A stretch of 64,000 nucleotides of DNA, taken from contig CAAGSD010000084.1 of the NCBI GenBank assembly GCA_900772845.1, positions 14,451-78,450 of the forward strand, in the 5' to 3' direction. The position numbers and the translations under genes were made by a program. The stretch comes from Lachnospiraceae bacterium. Lineage in GTDB: Bacteria; Bacillota; Clostridia; Lachnospirales; Lachnospiraceae. Positions 1 to 11,533 of the stretch are shown here, piece by piece; position 1 is the first letter of the stretch, and every line of letters starts with the position of its first letter. The notes beneath the pieces are model-generated. The model saw nothing but the letters and a program-made list of their open reading frames with translations, did no database searches and had not been told where the DNA came from.

Positions 1-157
1 CTCCTACATTTGGATTACAGGGCATCAATGCGATACTATCTACACTTACTGTAAAGATCACAGTCTTCAGACCCAGTCTGGCACAGGCTAATGCCGCTTC
101 ACATCCGGCATGACCTGCACCCACCACACATACATCTACTTGCTTCTTTAGTTCCAT
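1..157 (-). CDS. mnmG: tRNA uridine-5-carboxymethylaminomethyl synthesis enzyme MnmG, N-terminal part (cut by window edge)
   Basis: Only the first 52 codons are in the window. The translation starts [20 protein letters not shown], which carries the GxGxxG dinucleotide-binding loop of the FAD-dependent MnmG (GidA), and it reaches the conserved CNPNVG segment at the edge. MnmG works with MnmE to place a carboxymethylaminomethyl group on U34 of certain tRNAs. The start ATG (157-155) follows AAGAAGGAAA on the minus strand. mnmE ends 20 bp upstream, so the two partner genes are transcribed together. Family identification is strong; the rest of the gene lies outside. Confidence 0.93.
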   Translation of the reverse strand, partial: MELKKQVDVCVVGAGHAGCEAALACARLGLKTVIFTVSVDSIALMPCNPNVG

Positions 158-177
158 AGTATTTTTCCTTCTTGTTA

Positions 178-1608
178 TTACTTTCCCATACAAAATTTGG
201 AGAAAATCTCATTGACCACATCTTCATCTACTTCTTCGCCGATGATCTTACCGAGAGAAGCATAAGCACTGGTCAGGTCAATGGAATAAAAATCTTCCGG
301 CATACCATCTTCAATACTTCTCTCCACGAGCTGTAAACTGTGTAAAGCATCTTGAAGTGCCTCCTTATGTCTCAGATTGGTAACAACCAATTCATTGTTA
401 TGCTTCAATTCTCCCTCAAAAAACATATTCCGGATAGTTTCTTCCAATGCATCCATGCCGGAATCTTTGGAAGAAGGATCAATAGTAGAGGTCCGCAGAA
501 TTCGAATATTCTTCGTTTCTTTCAATACCTGCATCAATTTATCCTTCAATATCTCTTCTGTAATCTGATTTTTCAGATCCGATTTATTTAACAGGATAAT
601 AGCTTTTTTCCCTTCCAGTAAAGGAATAATATTTTCATCATCTTCATCCAGCGTTCCGGAAGCATCCACCACATACAGAATCATATCTGCTTCAACCGCA
701 TATTTCTTCGCACGTTCCACACCGATTTTTTCGACCACATCCTGTGTCTCATGAATTCCCGCAGTATCAATCATATTCAGACTGATACCATGCAGATTGA
801 TAGTCTCATGCAGTGCATCTCTGGTAGTTCCGGCGATTTCTGTTACAATCGCTCTTTCCTCTCCCAACAACATATTCAGCAAAGAAGACTTACCGGCATT
901 GGGTTTTCCCACGATCACTGTGGAAATTCCCTCTTTCATCAATCTTCCGTTATCCGCCGTTGCAAGAAGCTTCCTGATTTCTTTTTCAAAACCGGTCACT
1001 TTCCCGGATAACTGCTCCGGATATCCCTCCAGACTAATATGCTCCGGATCATCCAAAGCCGATTCAATAAAAGCAATCTGGTACAAGATTTCTTCCCGCA
1101 GAATACGAACTTTATCGGAAAGCTGTCCTTTTAACTGACTTACAGAAGAAGAAAGCGCATATTCATTCTGTGAATGAATCACATCAATGACAGCTTCTGC
1201 CCGGGACAGATCAATTCTGCCGTTCAAAAAAGCTCTCTTGGTGAATTCTCCGGGCTCTGCCAATCTGGCACCAGCCTTTAGAACCTCTTCCAATACTTTC
1301 TGCATGACCAGAACACCGCCGTGACAGTTAATTTCCACCGTATCCTCCGTGGTGTAGCTTTTGGGCGCTTTCATGACAGATACCATTACTTCATCAATAA
1401 CATTTTCTTTCTGATCTACAATGTAACCATAATGAATGGTATGAGTCTGCACATTCCTGATAATCTTTTTTCCGGATGCAGAACGAAAAATATTATCTAC
1501 TATATATATGGCATTTTCACCACTGATTCTTACAATTCCAATTCCGGAATCTGATAGAGCCGTGGCAATGGCTGCTATTGTTTCATTTTCATAATTTTGC
1601 ATATTCAT
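178..1608 (-). CDS. mnmE: tRNA modification GTPase MnmE (TrmE)
   Basis: 476 aa, normal for the family. An N-terminal folate-binding-like domain (DTIAAIAT-like start, [28 protein letters not shown]) is followed by a helical region interrupted by the G domain: P-loop [12 protein letters not shown] near residue 235, switch GTTRDA, DTAG, and NKSD. The C-terminus ends FCMGK, the CxGK motif whose cysteine is essential in the family. MnmE hydrolyses GTP and acts with MnmG on the wobble uridine. It lies directly upstream of mnmG in the same direction. The longest start is used; the ATG two codons later is an alternative. The terminator at 1699-1735 separates it from jag, so its promoter is probably in 1609-1698. 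Confidence 0.96.
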   Translation of the reverse strand: MNMQNYENETIAAIATALSDSGIGIVRISGENAIYIVDNIFRSASGKKIIRNVQTHTIHYGYIVDQKENVIDEVMVSVMKAPKSYTTEDTVEINCHGGVLVMQKVLEEVLKAGARLAEPGEFTKRAFLNGRIDLSRAEAVIDVIHSQNEYALSSSVSQLKGQLSDKVRILREEILYQIAFIESALDDPEHISLEGYPEQLSGKVTGFEKEIRKLLATADNGRLMKEGISTVIVGKPNAGKSSLLNMLLGEERAIVTEIAGTTRDALHETINLHGISLNMIDTAGIHETQDVVEKIGVERAKKYAVEADMILYVVDASGTLDEDDENIIPLLEGKKAIILLNKSDLKNQITEEILKDKLMQVLKETKNIRILRTSTIDPSSKDSGMDALEETIRNMFFEGELKHNNELVVTNLRHKEALQDALHSLQLVERSIEDGMPEDFYSIDLTSAYASLGKIIGEEVDEDVVNEIFSKFCMGK

Positions 1609-1698
1609 AAACTTTCTATTTTATAAACAAAAAATACTAAAAGATACTATTCGAAAACATAGACAAATTATACTCCAAAAAAAGGGGAGTTGTAAATA

Positions 1699-1735
1699 AA
1701 AGCCGGTAACTAGAATGAATTCTAATACCGGCTTT
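1699..1735 (-). terminator. Intrinsic terminator after jag
   Basis: A 10-bp perfect stem (1699-1708 with 1726-1735, sequence AAAGCCGGTA) encloses a second small hairpin (TAGAAT/ATTCTA). Read on the minus strand it ends in a TTTTATTT run. It lies 18 bp beyond the jag stop codon and should end the rpmH-to-jag transcript before mnmE. Confidence 0.75.
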
Positions 1736-1753
1736 TCTCACTCTTTACTTAGA

Positions 1754-2380
1754 TTATCTCTTAAGAGTAACTACAACTCTTCGGAAAGGTTCCTCTCCTT
1801 CACTGTGAGTGGTAACATATTTATCATTCTGCAATGCGGAATGAATAATTCTTCTTTCATAAGGATTCATAGGCTCCAGAGATACGCTTCTCTTGGTTCT
1901 CTTAACCTTGTAAGCTATGTTCTTGGCAAGATTCTCAAGAGTTTCTTTTCTGCGCTGACGATAATTCTCAGTGTCAACCTTTACATGAATATACTCTTCA
2001 GACTCTTTATTGACTACCAGAGATACCAGATACTGTAAGGAATCCAGTGTCTGTCCTCTCTTACCGATCAGAACACCCATCTCATTACCGCTTAAATCGA
2101 TGTCCATGTTCTTTTCTTCTTCATTATATTTGATATCAACTGCTACTTCCATATTCATTGCCTGGAATACATCATTTAAAAATACTCTGGCAACTTCCTC
2201 TACGGAACTCTTCTTTACAGATGCCTTGATTACAGCAGGCTTTGCTCCGATTCCGAGGAATCCGGAAGAACCTTCTTCTACTACCTGATAATCCAACTTA
2301 TCACTGGTAACACCCAGCTTCTGACAAGCTTCTGTAATGGCATCACTGACTGTCTTTGCAGATACTTCGATCATGTCCAT
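1754..2380 (-). CDS. jag: RNA-binding protein Jag/KhpB (SpoIIIJ-associated)
   Basis: 208 aa from the ATG at 2380, chosen because AGGG lies about 8 bases upstream; a GTG three codons earlier is possible. Domains in order: Jag_N (start MIEVSAKTVSDAITEACQKL, then GFLGIGAKPA), a KH domain with GVLIGKRGQTLDSLQYL, and a C-terminal R3H domain (NYRQRRKETLENLA, ending EPFRRVVVTLKR). In related Firmicutes Jag/KhpB pairs with KhpA, binds RNA and influences cell-wall and division control. It sits immediately downstream of yidC (36-bp gap), the conserved arrangement that gave the name SpoIIIJ-associated. Confidence 0.95.
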   Translation of the reverse strand: MDMIEVSAKTVSDAITEACQKLGVTSDKLDYQVVEEGSSGFLGIGAKPAVIKASVKKSSVEEVARVFLNDVFQAMNMEVAVDIKYNEEEKNMDIDLSGNEMGVLIGKRGQTLDSLQYLVSLVVNKESEEYIHVKVDTENYRQRRKETLENLAKNIAYKVKRTKRSVSLEPMNPYERRIIHSALQNDKYVTTHSEGEEPFRRVVVTLKR

Positions 2381-2416
2381 ATATAACACCCTGCCTTTCT
2401 ACAACCTGCAAACTTC

Positions 2417-3712
2417 CTATTTGCGACTGTTCTTCTCGTTATAATCTCTGACCATATTTGCTTTAGCCATCATACTTCCGGGCTTAGCTTCTTTTACTTC
2501 GGAATAGCTGTCAGCAGATACTTCACTGTTATCAACCTTAGAAGAAATATTTGCTTTCTTCTGAATGTTCTTGGTACTCATAGAAGCGTAAGCATTCAGC
2601 TTATCCTGCTGTTCTTTCATCTTCTCCAGCTTTTTCGCACTCTTTACTGAATTTTTCTTGATAATATCATCAAAATCCATCTTATCAATGTGCTTATTGA
2701 TCACAATCTGCTGGATACTTCTGACAACACTACCTGCTACCCAGTAAAGACCCAGACCGGATGGTAATGTGAAGCAGAACCATGCAGACATCAAAGGCAT
2801 TATCATATTCATGGTCTTCATGGAAGAAGCCATTGCTGCAGCCTGATCATTACCATTGTTAGAAGTATCCTGCTGAGGCATCAGCTTTACGTTGATCCAC
2901 TGTGTCAATGCAGACAAAACAGGAATAGCGATTGCTCCTATTACTAAAAGCCATGCTCCGCTTGCCCATGCTTCCTTCAACAGATAAGAAGGAGAGTTAC
3001 CAATGTTCAGTCCCAGAAAATTGTTATACTCTTCCAGCTTGCTTACCGTATTGGTCACATCTGCTGCAAGAGAGGGGAACTTCTCACTAATACTGGCAAA
3101 ATCAGCGGTAGATGCCTTGTTCAGACAGTCAATGATCGTATTCTGTACATATTCACTATGTGTTCCGGCTACAAAGCCTGCATTCGTGAACTGCTTACTG
3201 TACATAGCAGAATTGCTCAGATTCTGAACCAGCTCCGTTGCACCGGCTGTATCAATAATATTGTCTACCAGAGGGAAGAAGGCTTCCTTAACTCTGCCTA
3301 CATAAGCCGGAATTGCATAAATTACACGATACAAAGCAAACAGGATTGGCATCTGGATCAGCATATACAGACAGCTGCCGGTAGGAGATACTCCGTATTT
3401 AGCATATACTGCCTGAATTTCCTGATTCTGTGCCAGCTGGGCATCCTGATCCTTACGATTCTTGTATTTTGCCTGAATTGCCTGAATCTCAGGATTCATC
3501 TTCGCAGAAAGCTTGGAGAATTTCTGCTGTTTGATGGTAAGAGGCATCATCAACAGGTTCACAACAATTGTAAAAAGGATGATTGCGAGACCGATATTAG
3601 GTATACCGATCATGTTCAGAACTTCAAAGATTCCCTCCATTATCTTACCAAGCAGCCATGCTACCTGTCCGATAATGAATGTGGAATTCTGTGTTAAAAG
3701 AATACCGTTCAT
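2417..3712 (-). CDS. yidC: Membrane protein insertase YidC/Oxa1 family
   Basis: 431 aa. Inserts and folds integral membrane proteins, alone or with Sec. Hydrophobic segments occur near residues 35-60, 115-135, 255-275 and 310-335. The conserved MPLTIKQQKFSKLSAKMNPE motif follows TM1, and PTGSCLYMLIQMPILFALYR marks the next membrane segment; a long extracellular loop (about 140-245) precedes TM3. The last 80 residues are a charged cytoplasmic tail, longer than in B. subtilis SpoIIIJ. There is no cleavable lipobox signal. Start ATG follows AGGAGGATAA. The neighbours yidD, rnpA and rpmH upstream and jag downstream are the universal arrangement. Confidence 0.95.
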   Translation of the reverse strand: MNGILLTQNSTFIIGQVAWLLGKIMEGIFEVLNMIGIPNIGLAIILFTIVVNLLMMPLTIKQQKFSKLSAKMNPEIQAIQAKYKNRKDQDAQLAQNQEIQAVYAKYGVSPTGSCLYMLIQMPILFALYRVIYAIPAYVGRVKEAFFPLVDNIIDTAGATELVQNLSNSAMYSKQFTNAGFVAGTHSEYVQNTIIDCLNKASTADFASISEKFPSLAADVTNTVSKLEEYNNFLGLNIGNSPSYLLKEAWASGAWLLVIGAIAIPVLSALTQWINVKLMPQQDTSNNGNDQAAAMASSMKTMNMIMPLMSAWFCFTLPSGLGLYWVAGSVVRSIQQIVINKHIDKMDFDDIIKKNSVKSAKKLEKMKEQQDKLNAYASMSTKNIQKKANISSKVDNSEVSADSYSEVKEAKPGSMMAKANMVRDYNEKNSRK

Positions 3713-3745
3713 TTATCCTCCTAATAAGTGCCATTATCTAAAATT

Positions 3746-3955
3746 TTACGGTACAGGATCATATCCGCCCTTGGAAAAAGGATTACATCTCAAAATTCTC
3801 CAGGCTGCCAAAAGTCCTCCCTTGATCACACCATATTTTTCAATGGCTTCCAGACCATATTGAGAACAACTGGGAACATAAGGACATTTAGTTCCCTTAT
3901 AAGGCGAAATATATTTCTGATAAAATCTGATCATGGCTATCAATATTTTTTTCAT
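3746..3955 (-). CDS. yidD: Membrane protein insertion efficiency factor YidD
   Basis: 69 aa from the ATG at 3955 ([20 protein letters not shown]), the start that matches the family. A longer frame with an ATG at 3976 overlaps the rnpA stop by 8 bp and could be used by translational coupling; neither has a clear ribosome binding site. Conserved features are the [15 protein letters not shown] segment with its cysteines and the C-terminal [12 protein letters not shown]. YidD is a small membrane-associated protein thought to aid YidC. It sits between rnpA and yidC as in most bacteria. Confidence 0.93.
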   Translation of the reverse strand: MKKILIAMIRFYQKYISPYKGTKCPYVPSCSQYGLEAIEKYGVIKGGLLAAWRILRCNPFSKGGYDPVP

Positions 3956-3968
3956 ATACGATTCACAT

Positions 3969-4322
3969 TTAATCATTATAAAAATAAATTTTTATAATAT
4001 GATGAAGTTTTGCAAGATGTAACAATGCGCTCTCCGCTTCTTCATATCCTATGGAAGCCGCTGCCGGTCTTGCAATGATTACCATATCCAAACCACTATT
4101 GAATACACTTTCATGTAATCTGTAACTTTCTCTGACCAGTCGTGTAATCCGATGTCTTATCACACTGTTACCGACTTTTTTACTTACACTGATTCCGATT
4201 CTGTTCTTATCAAGGCCATTTTCCTTCACATACATGATAAAGTACTTATTGGCATAAGATCTGCCATTCTTGTACACAAAACGGAACTGTTCATTTTTCT
4301 TTAATGATTCCGAAAACTGCAT
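3969..4322 (-). CDS. rnpA: Ribonuclease P protein component
   Basis: 117 aa from the ATG at 4322 ([20 protein letters not shown]), which has GGAGG 5-6 bases upstream; a TTG four codons earlier is less likely. The protein binds the RNase P RNA and helps 5' processing of tRNA precursors. The family signature appears as [16 protein letters not shown], a variant of the usual KRNRIKR helix in which the RNR triplet reads RHR. The stop overlaps the possible long start of yidD. A strong terminator separates rnpA from rpmH (see 4357-4376), so rnpA depends on readthrough or on its own promoter. Confidence 0.95.
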   Translation of the reverse strand: MQFSESLKKNEQFRFVYKNGRSYANKYFIMYVKENGLDKNRIGISVSKKVGNSVIRHRITRLVRESYRLHESVFNSGLDMVIIARPAAASIGYEEAESALLHLAKLHHIIKIYFYND

Positions 4323-4356
4323 GCACTCCTCCAACCGTGAAAGTTAAGAGAAAAAA

Positions 4357-4376
4357 AGGTCACATTGCTGTGACCT
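4357..4376 (-). terminator. Intrinsic terminator/attenuator overlapping the rpmH stop
   Basis: On the minus strand AGGTCACA-gcaa-TGTGACCT is followed by seven T residues. The 8-bp stem is perfect and includes the last two bases of the rpmH stop codon. It would end most transcripts after rpmH and lower expression of rnpA and the genes beyond. Confidence 0.85.
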
Positions 4377-4509
4377 ATGCGGATAATTTCTTTCTTCCTT
4401 TTGCACGTCTTGCTGCTAAAACTTTTCTTCCACCGGGAGTACTCATTCTGGCTCTGAAACCGTGAACCTTGGAATGGGAACGCTTTTTAGGCTGAAATGT
4501 CATCTTCAT
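4375..4509 (-). CDS. rpmH: 50S ribosomal protein L34
   Basis: 44 aa, read directly from the minus strand: [20 protein letters not shown] at the start and a lysine/arginine-rich end finishing [10 protein letters not shown]. This is the complete, very basic L34 of the large ribosomal subunit. The start ATG (4509-4507) is preceded by AAGGAGGTG. It is the first gene of the minus-strand operon facing away from oriC, with a good promoter at 4539-4566 and a terminator touching its stop codon. Confidence 0.97.
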   Translation of the reverse strand: MKMTFQPKKRSHSKVHGFRARMSTPGGRKVLAARRAKGRKKLSA

Positions 4510-4538
4510 GGAAAGGCACCTCCTTCTCTAAACCTTCT

Positions 4539-4566
4539 TATATAAAAAGGTAAACATATTTTTCAA
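4539..4566 (-). promoter_or_regulatory. Probable sigma-A promoter of rpmH
   Basis: On the minus strand TTGAAA (4566-4561), a 16-bp spacer and TATATA (4544-4539) lie 30 bp upstream of the rpmH start, in an A/T-rich setting at the edge of oriC. Confidence 0.5.
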
Positions 4567-4714
4567 CATTTAGGCACATAAAAAATGCGCCTTCCTTTCG
4601 GAAAATAGCATATTGATTGTAATGTAAAAGCCAATCAATGTCAAGCAAAAATCCATAAAAATGCTGAAAAATCAAGAGAAAATCAGCTTTCTGAAATTCT
4701 GAAAATTTTTTAAA

Positions 4715-5025
4715 ATGAGTTATCCACATAGATATACACCATATTTACCCACAAATGAGTTATCCACAGCCTGTTGATTATTTGTGGATAATTATTTTTT
4801 TCATAGGGATATTCTGTGCAAATCACGTGTAAAAGTGGACAAATATAGCGAAAATGTGGATATCTCGAAAATTGTAATATTTATCCACATATACACATAG
4901 CTATCCACAATGTCTGTTTATATACCAAGTTATAAACATCTTTATCAACATATTGTGGATAACTTTATCCATGTCCTGTTCATAACTTACATTTGAATTA
5001 TTTTAAATTCTATTATACAATGAAA
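4715..5025 (+). other. Replication origin oriC (DnaA-box cluster upstream of dnaA)
   Basis: This gene-free stretch between rpmH and dnaA holds perfect DnaA boxes (TTATCCACA or its complement) at 4720-4728, 4760-4768, 4783-4791, 4881-4889 and 4954-4962. One-mismatch boxes lie at 4855-4863, 4901-4909, 4942-4950 and 4965-4973. Boxes occur on both strands. A very A/T-rich segment (about 4990-5020) beside dnaA could be an unwinding element, and a weak dnaA promoter (TTGAAT...TATACA, 4993-5019, short spacer) overlaps it. Box density and the divergent rpmH/dnaA context make this the chromosomal origin. Initiation itself is inferred. Confidence 0.92.
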
Positions 5026-5065
5026 TGGAGTTTCGCATAATGGGACTCTTAGCGGGAGGAAATCA

Positions 5066-6430
5066 ATGGACGCAATCAAAGAAAACTGGACTACTATTAA
5101 GGAAGCTGTCAGAAGAGAATACAGTCTCTCTGACATTTCTTATCATACATGGGTGGAGCCTTTGGAATTTCATAATGTGGTAAATGATGTCGTAAGTATC
5201 ATCATTCCCTCTGACCAGGCCCATGCCCTGAATTACATTTCTTCTAAATATAAGAGCTTTTTTCAGGTAACGATCACCGAAATGTTTGATCATCCTTATG
5301 ACATCAGCTTTATTTTGGAAAAAGATGTCCAGGCGGAAGAACCTGTAGAAAATGAACTGTCTGCTCCTAATCAGATCTATGGCATTAATTATGAAGATGC
5401 TCATCTGAACCCTAAGTACAAATTTGATACTTTTGTCGTAGGCAGCAACAATAAATTTGCGCATTCCGCATCTCTTGCGGTAGCGGAGTCTCCCGGAGAA
5501 GTCTACAATCCTCTCTATTTATATGGAGGACCCGGTCTGGGCAAGACGCACCTGATGCATTCCATCGGACATTTTATTTTAGAACAGGATCCGGACAAAA
5601 AGGTACTCTATGTTACCAGTGAGGAATTTACCAATGAAGTGATCGAATCTATCCGTAGTGGTAATGCGGCTTCCATGACCAAGCTGCGTGAAAAATACCG
5701 TAATGTCGATGTGCTCATGGTCGATGACGTACAATTCATTATCGGTAAGGAAAGTACCCAGGAGGAATTCTTCCATACCTTCAATGCCCTGCACGCTGCT
5801 CACAAACAGATCATTCTGTCCTCCGATAAGCCTCCCAAGGAAATGGAGACTTTGGATGAACGATTCCGTTCCCGTTTCGAATGGGGTCTGATCGCTGATA
5901 TCCAGCCGCCCGATTATGAGACCAGAATGGCTATTTTACGGAAAAATGCAGAGACCTACGACCGCCAGATCGATGAAGAGATCATTAAATATATTGCTAC
6001 GAATATCAAATCCAATATTCGTGAGCTGGAAGGCGCATTTAACAAGATCATTGCTTTTGCAAAATTAAATAAAGTAGATCTGACACTCTCCCTGGCAGAG
6101 GAAGCTCTGAAGGATGTCATCTACCCTAACAAGCCAAAGGAGGTAACGCCCACTCTCATTATTAATGTAGTTGCAGAGCATTTTGGCGTAAAACCGGAAG
6201 ATATTACTTCCAAGAAGCGAAATTCCGAGTTCGTACAGCCCCGTCAGGTCGTTATGTATCTGTGCAGAGAACTGACAGATACCTCTTATACTAATATAGG
6301 TAAGTTATTGGGCAAAAAAGACCATACCACTATTATTCACGGTGTTAATAAGGTCGCTGCAGAGATCCAGAGCAATGAAGAACTTCGTAATAAGATAGAT
6401 ATTATAACAAAGAAGATAAACCCTTCTTAA
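5066..6430 (+). CDS. dnaA: Chromosomal replication initiator DnaA
   Basis: 454 aa, full length. Domain I (about 1-80, with the W-containing TWVEPL segment), a short linker, the AAA+ domain with Walker A GGPGLGKTH near residue 155 and Walker B VDVLMVDDVQF, sensor motifs (RSRFEWGL, REL), and C-terminal domain IV with the DHTTIIHGVNKV signature that reads DnaA boxes. It binds the boxes in 4715-4975, and perhaps those after the gene, to open the origin. Start ATG follows GGGAGGA by 5 bases. Confidence 0.98.
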   Translation: MDAIKENWTTIKEAVRREYSLSDISYHTWVEPLEFHNVVNDVVSIIIPSDQAHALNYISSKYKSFFQVTITEMFDHPYDISFILEKDVQAEEPVENELSAPNQIYGINYEDAHLNPKYKFDTFVVGSNNKFAHSASLAVAESPGEVYNPLYLYGGPGLGKTHLMHSIGHFILEQDPDKKVLYVTSEEFTNEVIESIRSGNAASMTKLREKYRNVDVLMVDDVQFIIGKESTQEEFFHTFNALHAAHKQIILSSDKPPKEMETLDERFRSRFEWGLIADIQPPDYETRMAILRKNAETYDRQIDEEIIKYIATNIKSNIRELEGAFNKIIAFAKLNKVDLTLSLAEEALKDVIYPNKPKEVTPTLIINVVAEHFGVKPEDITSKKRNSEFVQPRQVVMYLCRELTDTSYTNIGKLLGKKDHTTIIHGVNKVAAEIQSNEELRNKIDIITKKINPS

Positions 6431-6768
6431 AAGATTAATCCTTCTTAGGGGATATCTGTTCATAATTTTTATTATTTTGAGGACAAGCTGTGTATATCTC
6501 AGGAATAAATGATATCAGCCTGTTGATAACTTGTTTGAAGGCTCTGAAACGGAATCCGGAGTGTGTGAATAAACTGAGAGTTATTCTTAGGTTATTCTGC
6601 CAAATCCACTAAGATTTCCATTCCCTTTTTCCTTGAAAAATAGTATAATAAGACTGGTTATGCACATATCAACAGCCTTTATTAAGAAGACTACGAAATT
6701 CTTTTAATATTTTTATATAACGCGCCTCTGCGCATACGCAAATCAACCAGAAAGGAAGTTATACACAC
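6431..6768 (+). promoter_or_regulatory. dnaA-dnaN intergenic region: possible second origin arm and dnaN promoter
   Basis: 338 bp without a gene. It contains weak DnaA-box-like sites (TGTTGATAA at 6521-6529, TTATGCACA at 6659-6667 followed by ATCAACA), an A/T-rich tract (about 6695-6722), and a TATAAT hexamer at 6644-6649 with a poor -35. In B. subtilis the unwinding region lies here, so this may be the second half of a bipartite origin. It also supplies the dnaN leader; AAAGGAAG precedes the dnaN ATG. Confidence 0.45.
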
Positions 6769-7878
6769 ATGAAATTAGTCTGTTCGAAAGCCAATCTTTT
6801 AAACGGCGTACAAACTGTATCAAAAGCTGTTCCCAGTAAGACTACCATGTCTATTCTGGAATGTATTTTAGTAGATGCTGCCAATGGAGAGATCAAACTT
6901 ACTGCCAATGATATGGAGCTCGGCATTGAGACTACCATAGAAGGACAGATCGTAGAAAAAGGTATCATTGCCCTGGATGCCAAAATGTTTTTGGAAATCG
7001 TACGTAAGCTTCCTGACAGTGATATTACCATTGAGACTGATGCTTCTTACAAAGTAGTCATCACTTGTGAAAAAGCAAAATTTACTATTATAGGTAAATC
7101 CGGTGAAGATTTCTCTTATCTCCCTGTCGTAGAAAAAGATGACAGTATTGTAATGAGCCAGTTTACACTGAAGGAAGTCGTAAGACAGACCATCTTCTCT
7201 ATTTCTGACAATGATAATAATAAACTGATGACAGGTGAGCTTTTTGACATCAACGGAGAAGAATTCAAGATCGTATCCCTGGACGGACATCGTATCTCTA
7301 TCCGGAAGATCCAGCTGAAGAACAGCTATTCTCCGAAAAAGGTCGTTGTTCCCGGTAAGACTCTGAACGAAGTAAGCAAGATTTTACCCGGAGATGCAGA
7401 CAGTGATGTAACGATCTCCTTTACCGAAAAGCACATTGTATTCGAATTTGATAAAACTGTTGTGGTATCCCGTCTGATTGAGGGAGAATACTTCAAGATC
7501 GACCAGATGCTCTCCAGTGATTATGAGACAAAGGTAAGAGTCAATAAAAAAGAGTTCTTAAACTGTATCGATCGTGCTACCCTTCTGGTAAAAGAAGGCG
7601 ATAAGAAGCCTATTATCGTAAATATTACGGATAGCGGAATGGAACTGAAAATCAATTCCGCTCTGGGAAGCATGAACGAAGAAATCGATATTCAGAAGCA
7701 GGGTAAGGATCTGATGATCGGATTCAACCCGAAGTTCCTGATCGATGCACTCCGTGTCATTGATGATGAGGAAGTAGATCTGTATATGGTAAATCCCAAG
7801 GCTCCCTGCTTTATCAAGAATGCAGAGGAAAGCTATATTTACCTGATCCTTCCCGTGAACTTTACAACAGTGGCTTAA
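6769..7878 (+). CDS. dnaN: DNA polymerase III beta subunit (sliding clamp)
   Basis: 369 aa, typical length. It forms the dimeric ring that tethers DNA polymerase III and other enzymes to DNA. Three clamp-fold repeats are recognisable: the N-terminal MKLVCSKANLLNGVQTVSKA, the central GHRISIRK segment, and a C-terminal end YLILPVNFTTVA that matches the conserved LILPVR/T tail. It is followed after 24 bp by the S4-domain gene and is part of the dnaA-gyrA replication operon. Confidence 0.98.
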   Translation: MKLVCSKANLLNGVQTVSKAVPSKTTMSILECILVDAANGEIKLTANDMELGIETTIEGQIVEKGIIALDAKMFLEIVRKLPDSDITIETDASYKVVITCEKAKFTIIGKSGEDFSYLPVVEKDDSIVMSQFTLKEVVRQTIFSISDNDNNKLMTGELFDINGEEFKIVSLDGHRISIRKIQLKNSYSPKKVVVPGKTLNEVSKILPGDADSDVTISFTEKHIVFEFDKTVVVSRLIEGEYFKIDQMLSSDYETKVRVNKKEFLNCIDRATLLVKEGDKKPIIVNITDSGMELKINSALGSMNEEIDIQKQGKDLMIGFNPKFLIDALRVIDDEEVDLYMVNPKAPCFIKNAEESYIYLILPVNFTTVA

Positions 7879-7902
7879 AAATTAAGAACAGAGGATAAAT
7901 CA

Positions 7903-8109
7903 ATGCATACGATCCGTTTAAAAGATGATTATATTAAGCTTGGTCAGGCATTAAAGGCAGCCGGTGTGGTAGAATCCGGCGTGGATGCCAAGTTCGCTGT
8001 ACAGGATGGCCTGGTAAAGGTGAACGGACAGACAGAAACCCAGCGTGGCAAAAAGCTGGTATCCGGAGATAAAGTGGAATATGATGGTGAGACCATCGTA
8101 ATAGAATAA
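7903..8109 (+). CDS. S4-domain RNA-binding protein, YaaA-like
   Basis: 68 aa. It is a single S4 RNA-binding domain: LGQALKAAGVVESGVDAKF, then VQDGLVKVNGQTETQRGKKL and a C-terminal beta strand. The same small gene lies between dnaN and recF in many Firmicutes (B. subtilis yaaA, also called rlbA) and has been linked to ribosome assembly; that role is inferred from the family. The ATG is preceded by AGAGGAT, and recF begins 10 bp downstream, so the genes are co-transcribed. Confidence 0.9.
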   Translation: MHTIRLKDDYIKLGQALKAAGVVESGVDAKFAVQDGLVKVNGQTETQRGKKLVSGDKVEYDGETIVIE

Positions 8110-8119
8110 GCAGGTTACT

Positions 8120-9271
8120 ATGATCATCAAATCAATCGAATTGGCAGATTACAGGAATTATGATTCTCTTGTGCTGCAGTTTGACCGGGGGACAAATATC
8201 CTCTACGGAGACAACGCACAGGGCAAGACCAATATCCTGGAAGCAATCTATGTAGCTGCCACCACAAAATCGCATAAGGGAAGCAAGGACAGAGAAATCG
8301 TTAATTTCGACAAGGAAGAGGCACATATCAGAACTTATCTGGAGAAAGATGGCAAAGAAATCCGCGTGGATATGCATCTGAGAAAGTCCAAATCCAAAGG
8401 AATTGCCATAGATGGCCAGAAGATCAAGAAAGCAGCGGATCTTCTGGGGCTTTGTAATGTTGTGTTTTTCTCTCCGGAAGACTTGGGAATCATTAAAAAC
8501 GGTCCCTCTGAGCGGAGAAGATTTGTAGATATGGAACTGTGCCAGTTAGACAATTTCTATCTCTACAATCTCAATCATTATAACAAAATTGTCAATCAGC
8601 GTAACAAGCTTCTCAAAGATATGTATATGAATCCGGATCTAAAGGAAACTCTGACTATCTGGGATATGCAGCTGGTATCTTACGGAAGTAAGATCATAGA
8701 GAGAAGAAAGCTGTTCGTGGAACAGCTCAATGAGATCATTTATGAGATTCATAAAAAATTATCCGGTGGACGGGAAGAAATCCGTATCCAGTATGAGCCG
8801 GATGTGGAACTGGATGAATTTGAAAGTAAGCTGAGAAACAGTCAGGACCGGGATATGCGGGCAAAAATGACATCTGTGGGACCCCACAGAGATGATTTTT
8901 CCTTCCTGGTAGGTGACGTGGATATACGAAAGTTCGGATCCCAGGGGCAACAGCGTACTGCTGCTCTTTCCTTGAAATTATCCGAGATCGAGCTGGTAAA
9001 AAGGATTACGAAAGATACGCCGGTATTATTACTTGATGATGTATTGTCTGAACTGGACAGTAACCGGCAAAACTATCTGTTGAACAGTATCGGGGATATT
9101 CAGACCATCATTACCTGTACCGGTCTGGAGGAATTTGTAAATAACCGGTTTGAAATCAACCGGGTATTCAAAGTATCCGCCGGAACTGTCACCTGTGTAA
9201 ATGAAAATATGGGACTGAAATCGGAACCGGAAAAAACTCCGGAAGATGCGTATAATTTTGGCAGCCTGTAG
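8120..9271 (+). CDS. recF: DNA replication and repair protein RecF
   Basis: 383 aa. An SMC-like ATPase that loads RecA at gaps. Walker A is GDNAQGKTNILEAIY near residue 30; the ABC-type signature (KFGSQGQQRT) and Walker B (VLLLDDVLSELD) lie at about 270-310. The last 20 residues are an acidic, lysine-poor tail beyond the usual end of the family. It overlaps nothing and gyrB starts 18 bp later. I see no DUF721 (remB-like) gene between recF and gyrB, unlike in many clostridia. Confidence 0.97.
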   Translation: MIIKSIELADYRNYDSLVLQFDRGTNILYGDNAQGKTNILEAIYVAATTKSHKGSKDREIVNFDKEEAHIRTYLEKDGKEIRVDMHLRKSKSKGIAIDGQKIKKAADLLGLCNVVFFSPEDLGIIKNGPSERRRFVDMELCQLDNFYLYNLNHYNKIVNQRNKLLKDMYMNPDLKETLTIWDMQLVSYGSKIIERRKLFVEQLNEIIYEIHKKLSGGREEIRIQYEPDVELDEFESKLRNSQDRDMRAKMTSVGPHRDDFSFLVGDVDIRKFGSQGQQRTAALSLKLSEIELVKRITKDTPVLLLDDVLSELDSNRQNYLLNSIGDIQTIITCTGLEEFVNNRFEINRVFKVSAGTVTCVNENMGLKSEPEKTPEDAYNFGSL

Positions 9272-9283
9272 GGCAGAATGTGA

Positions 9284-11532
<2,249 letters not shown>

Positions 11533-11533
<1 letters not shown>

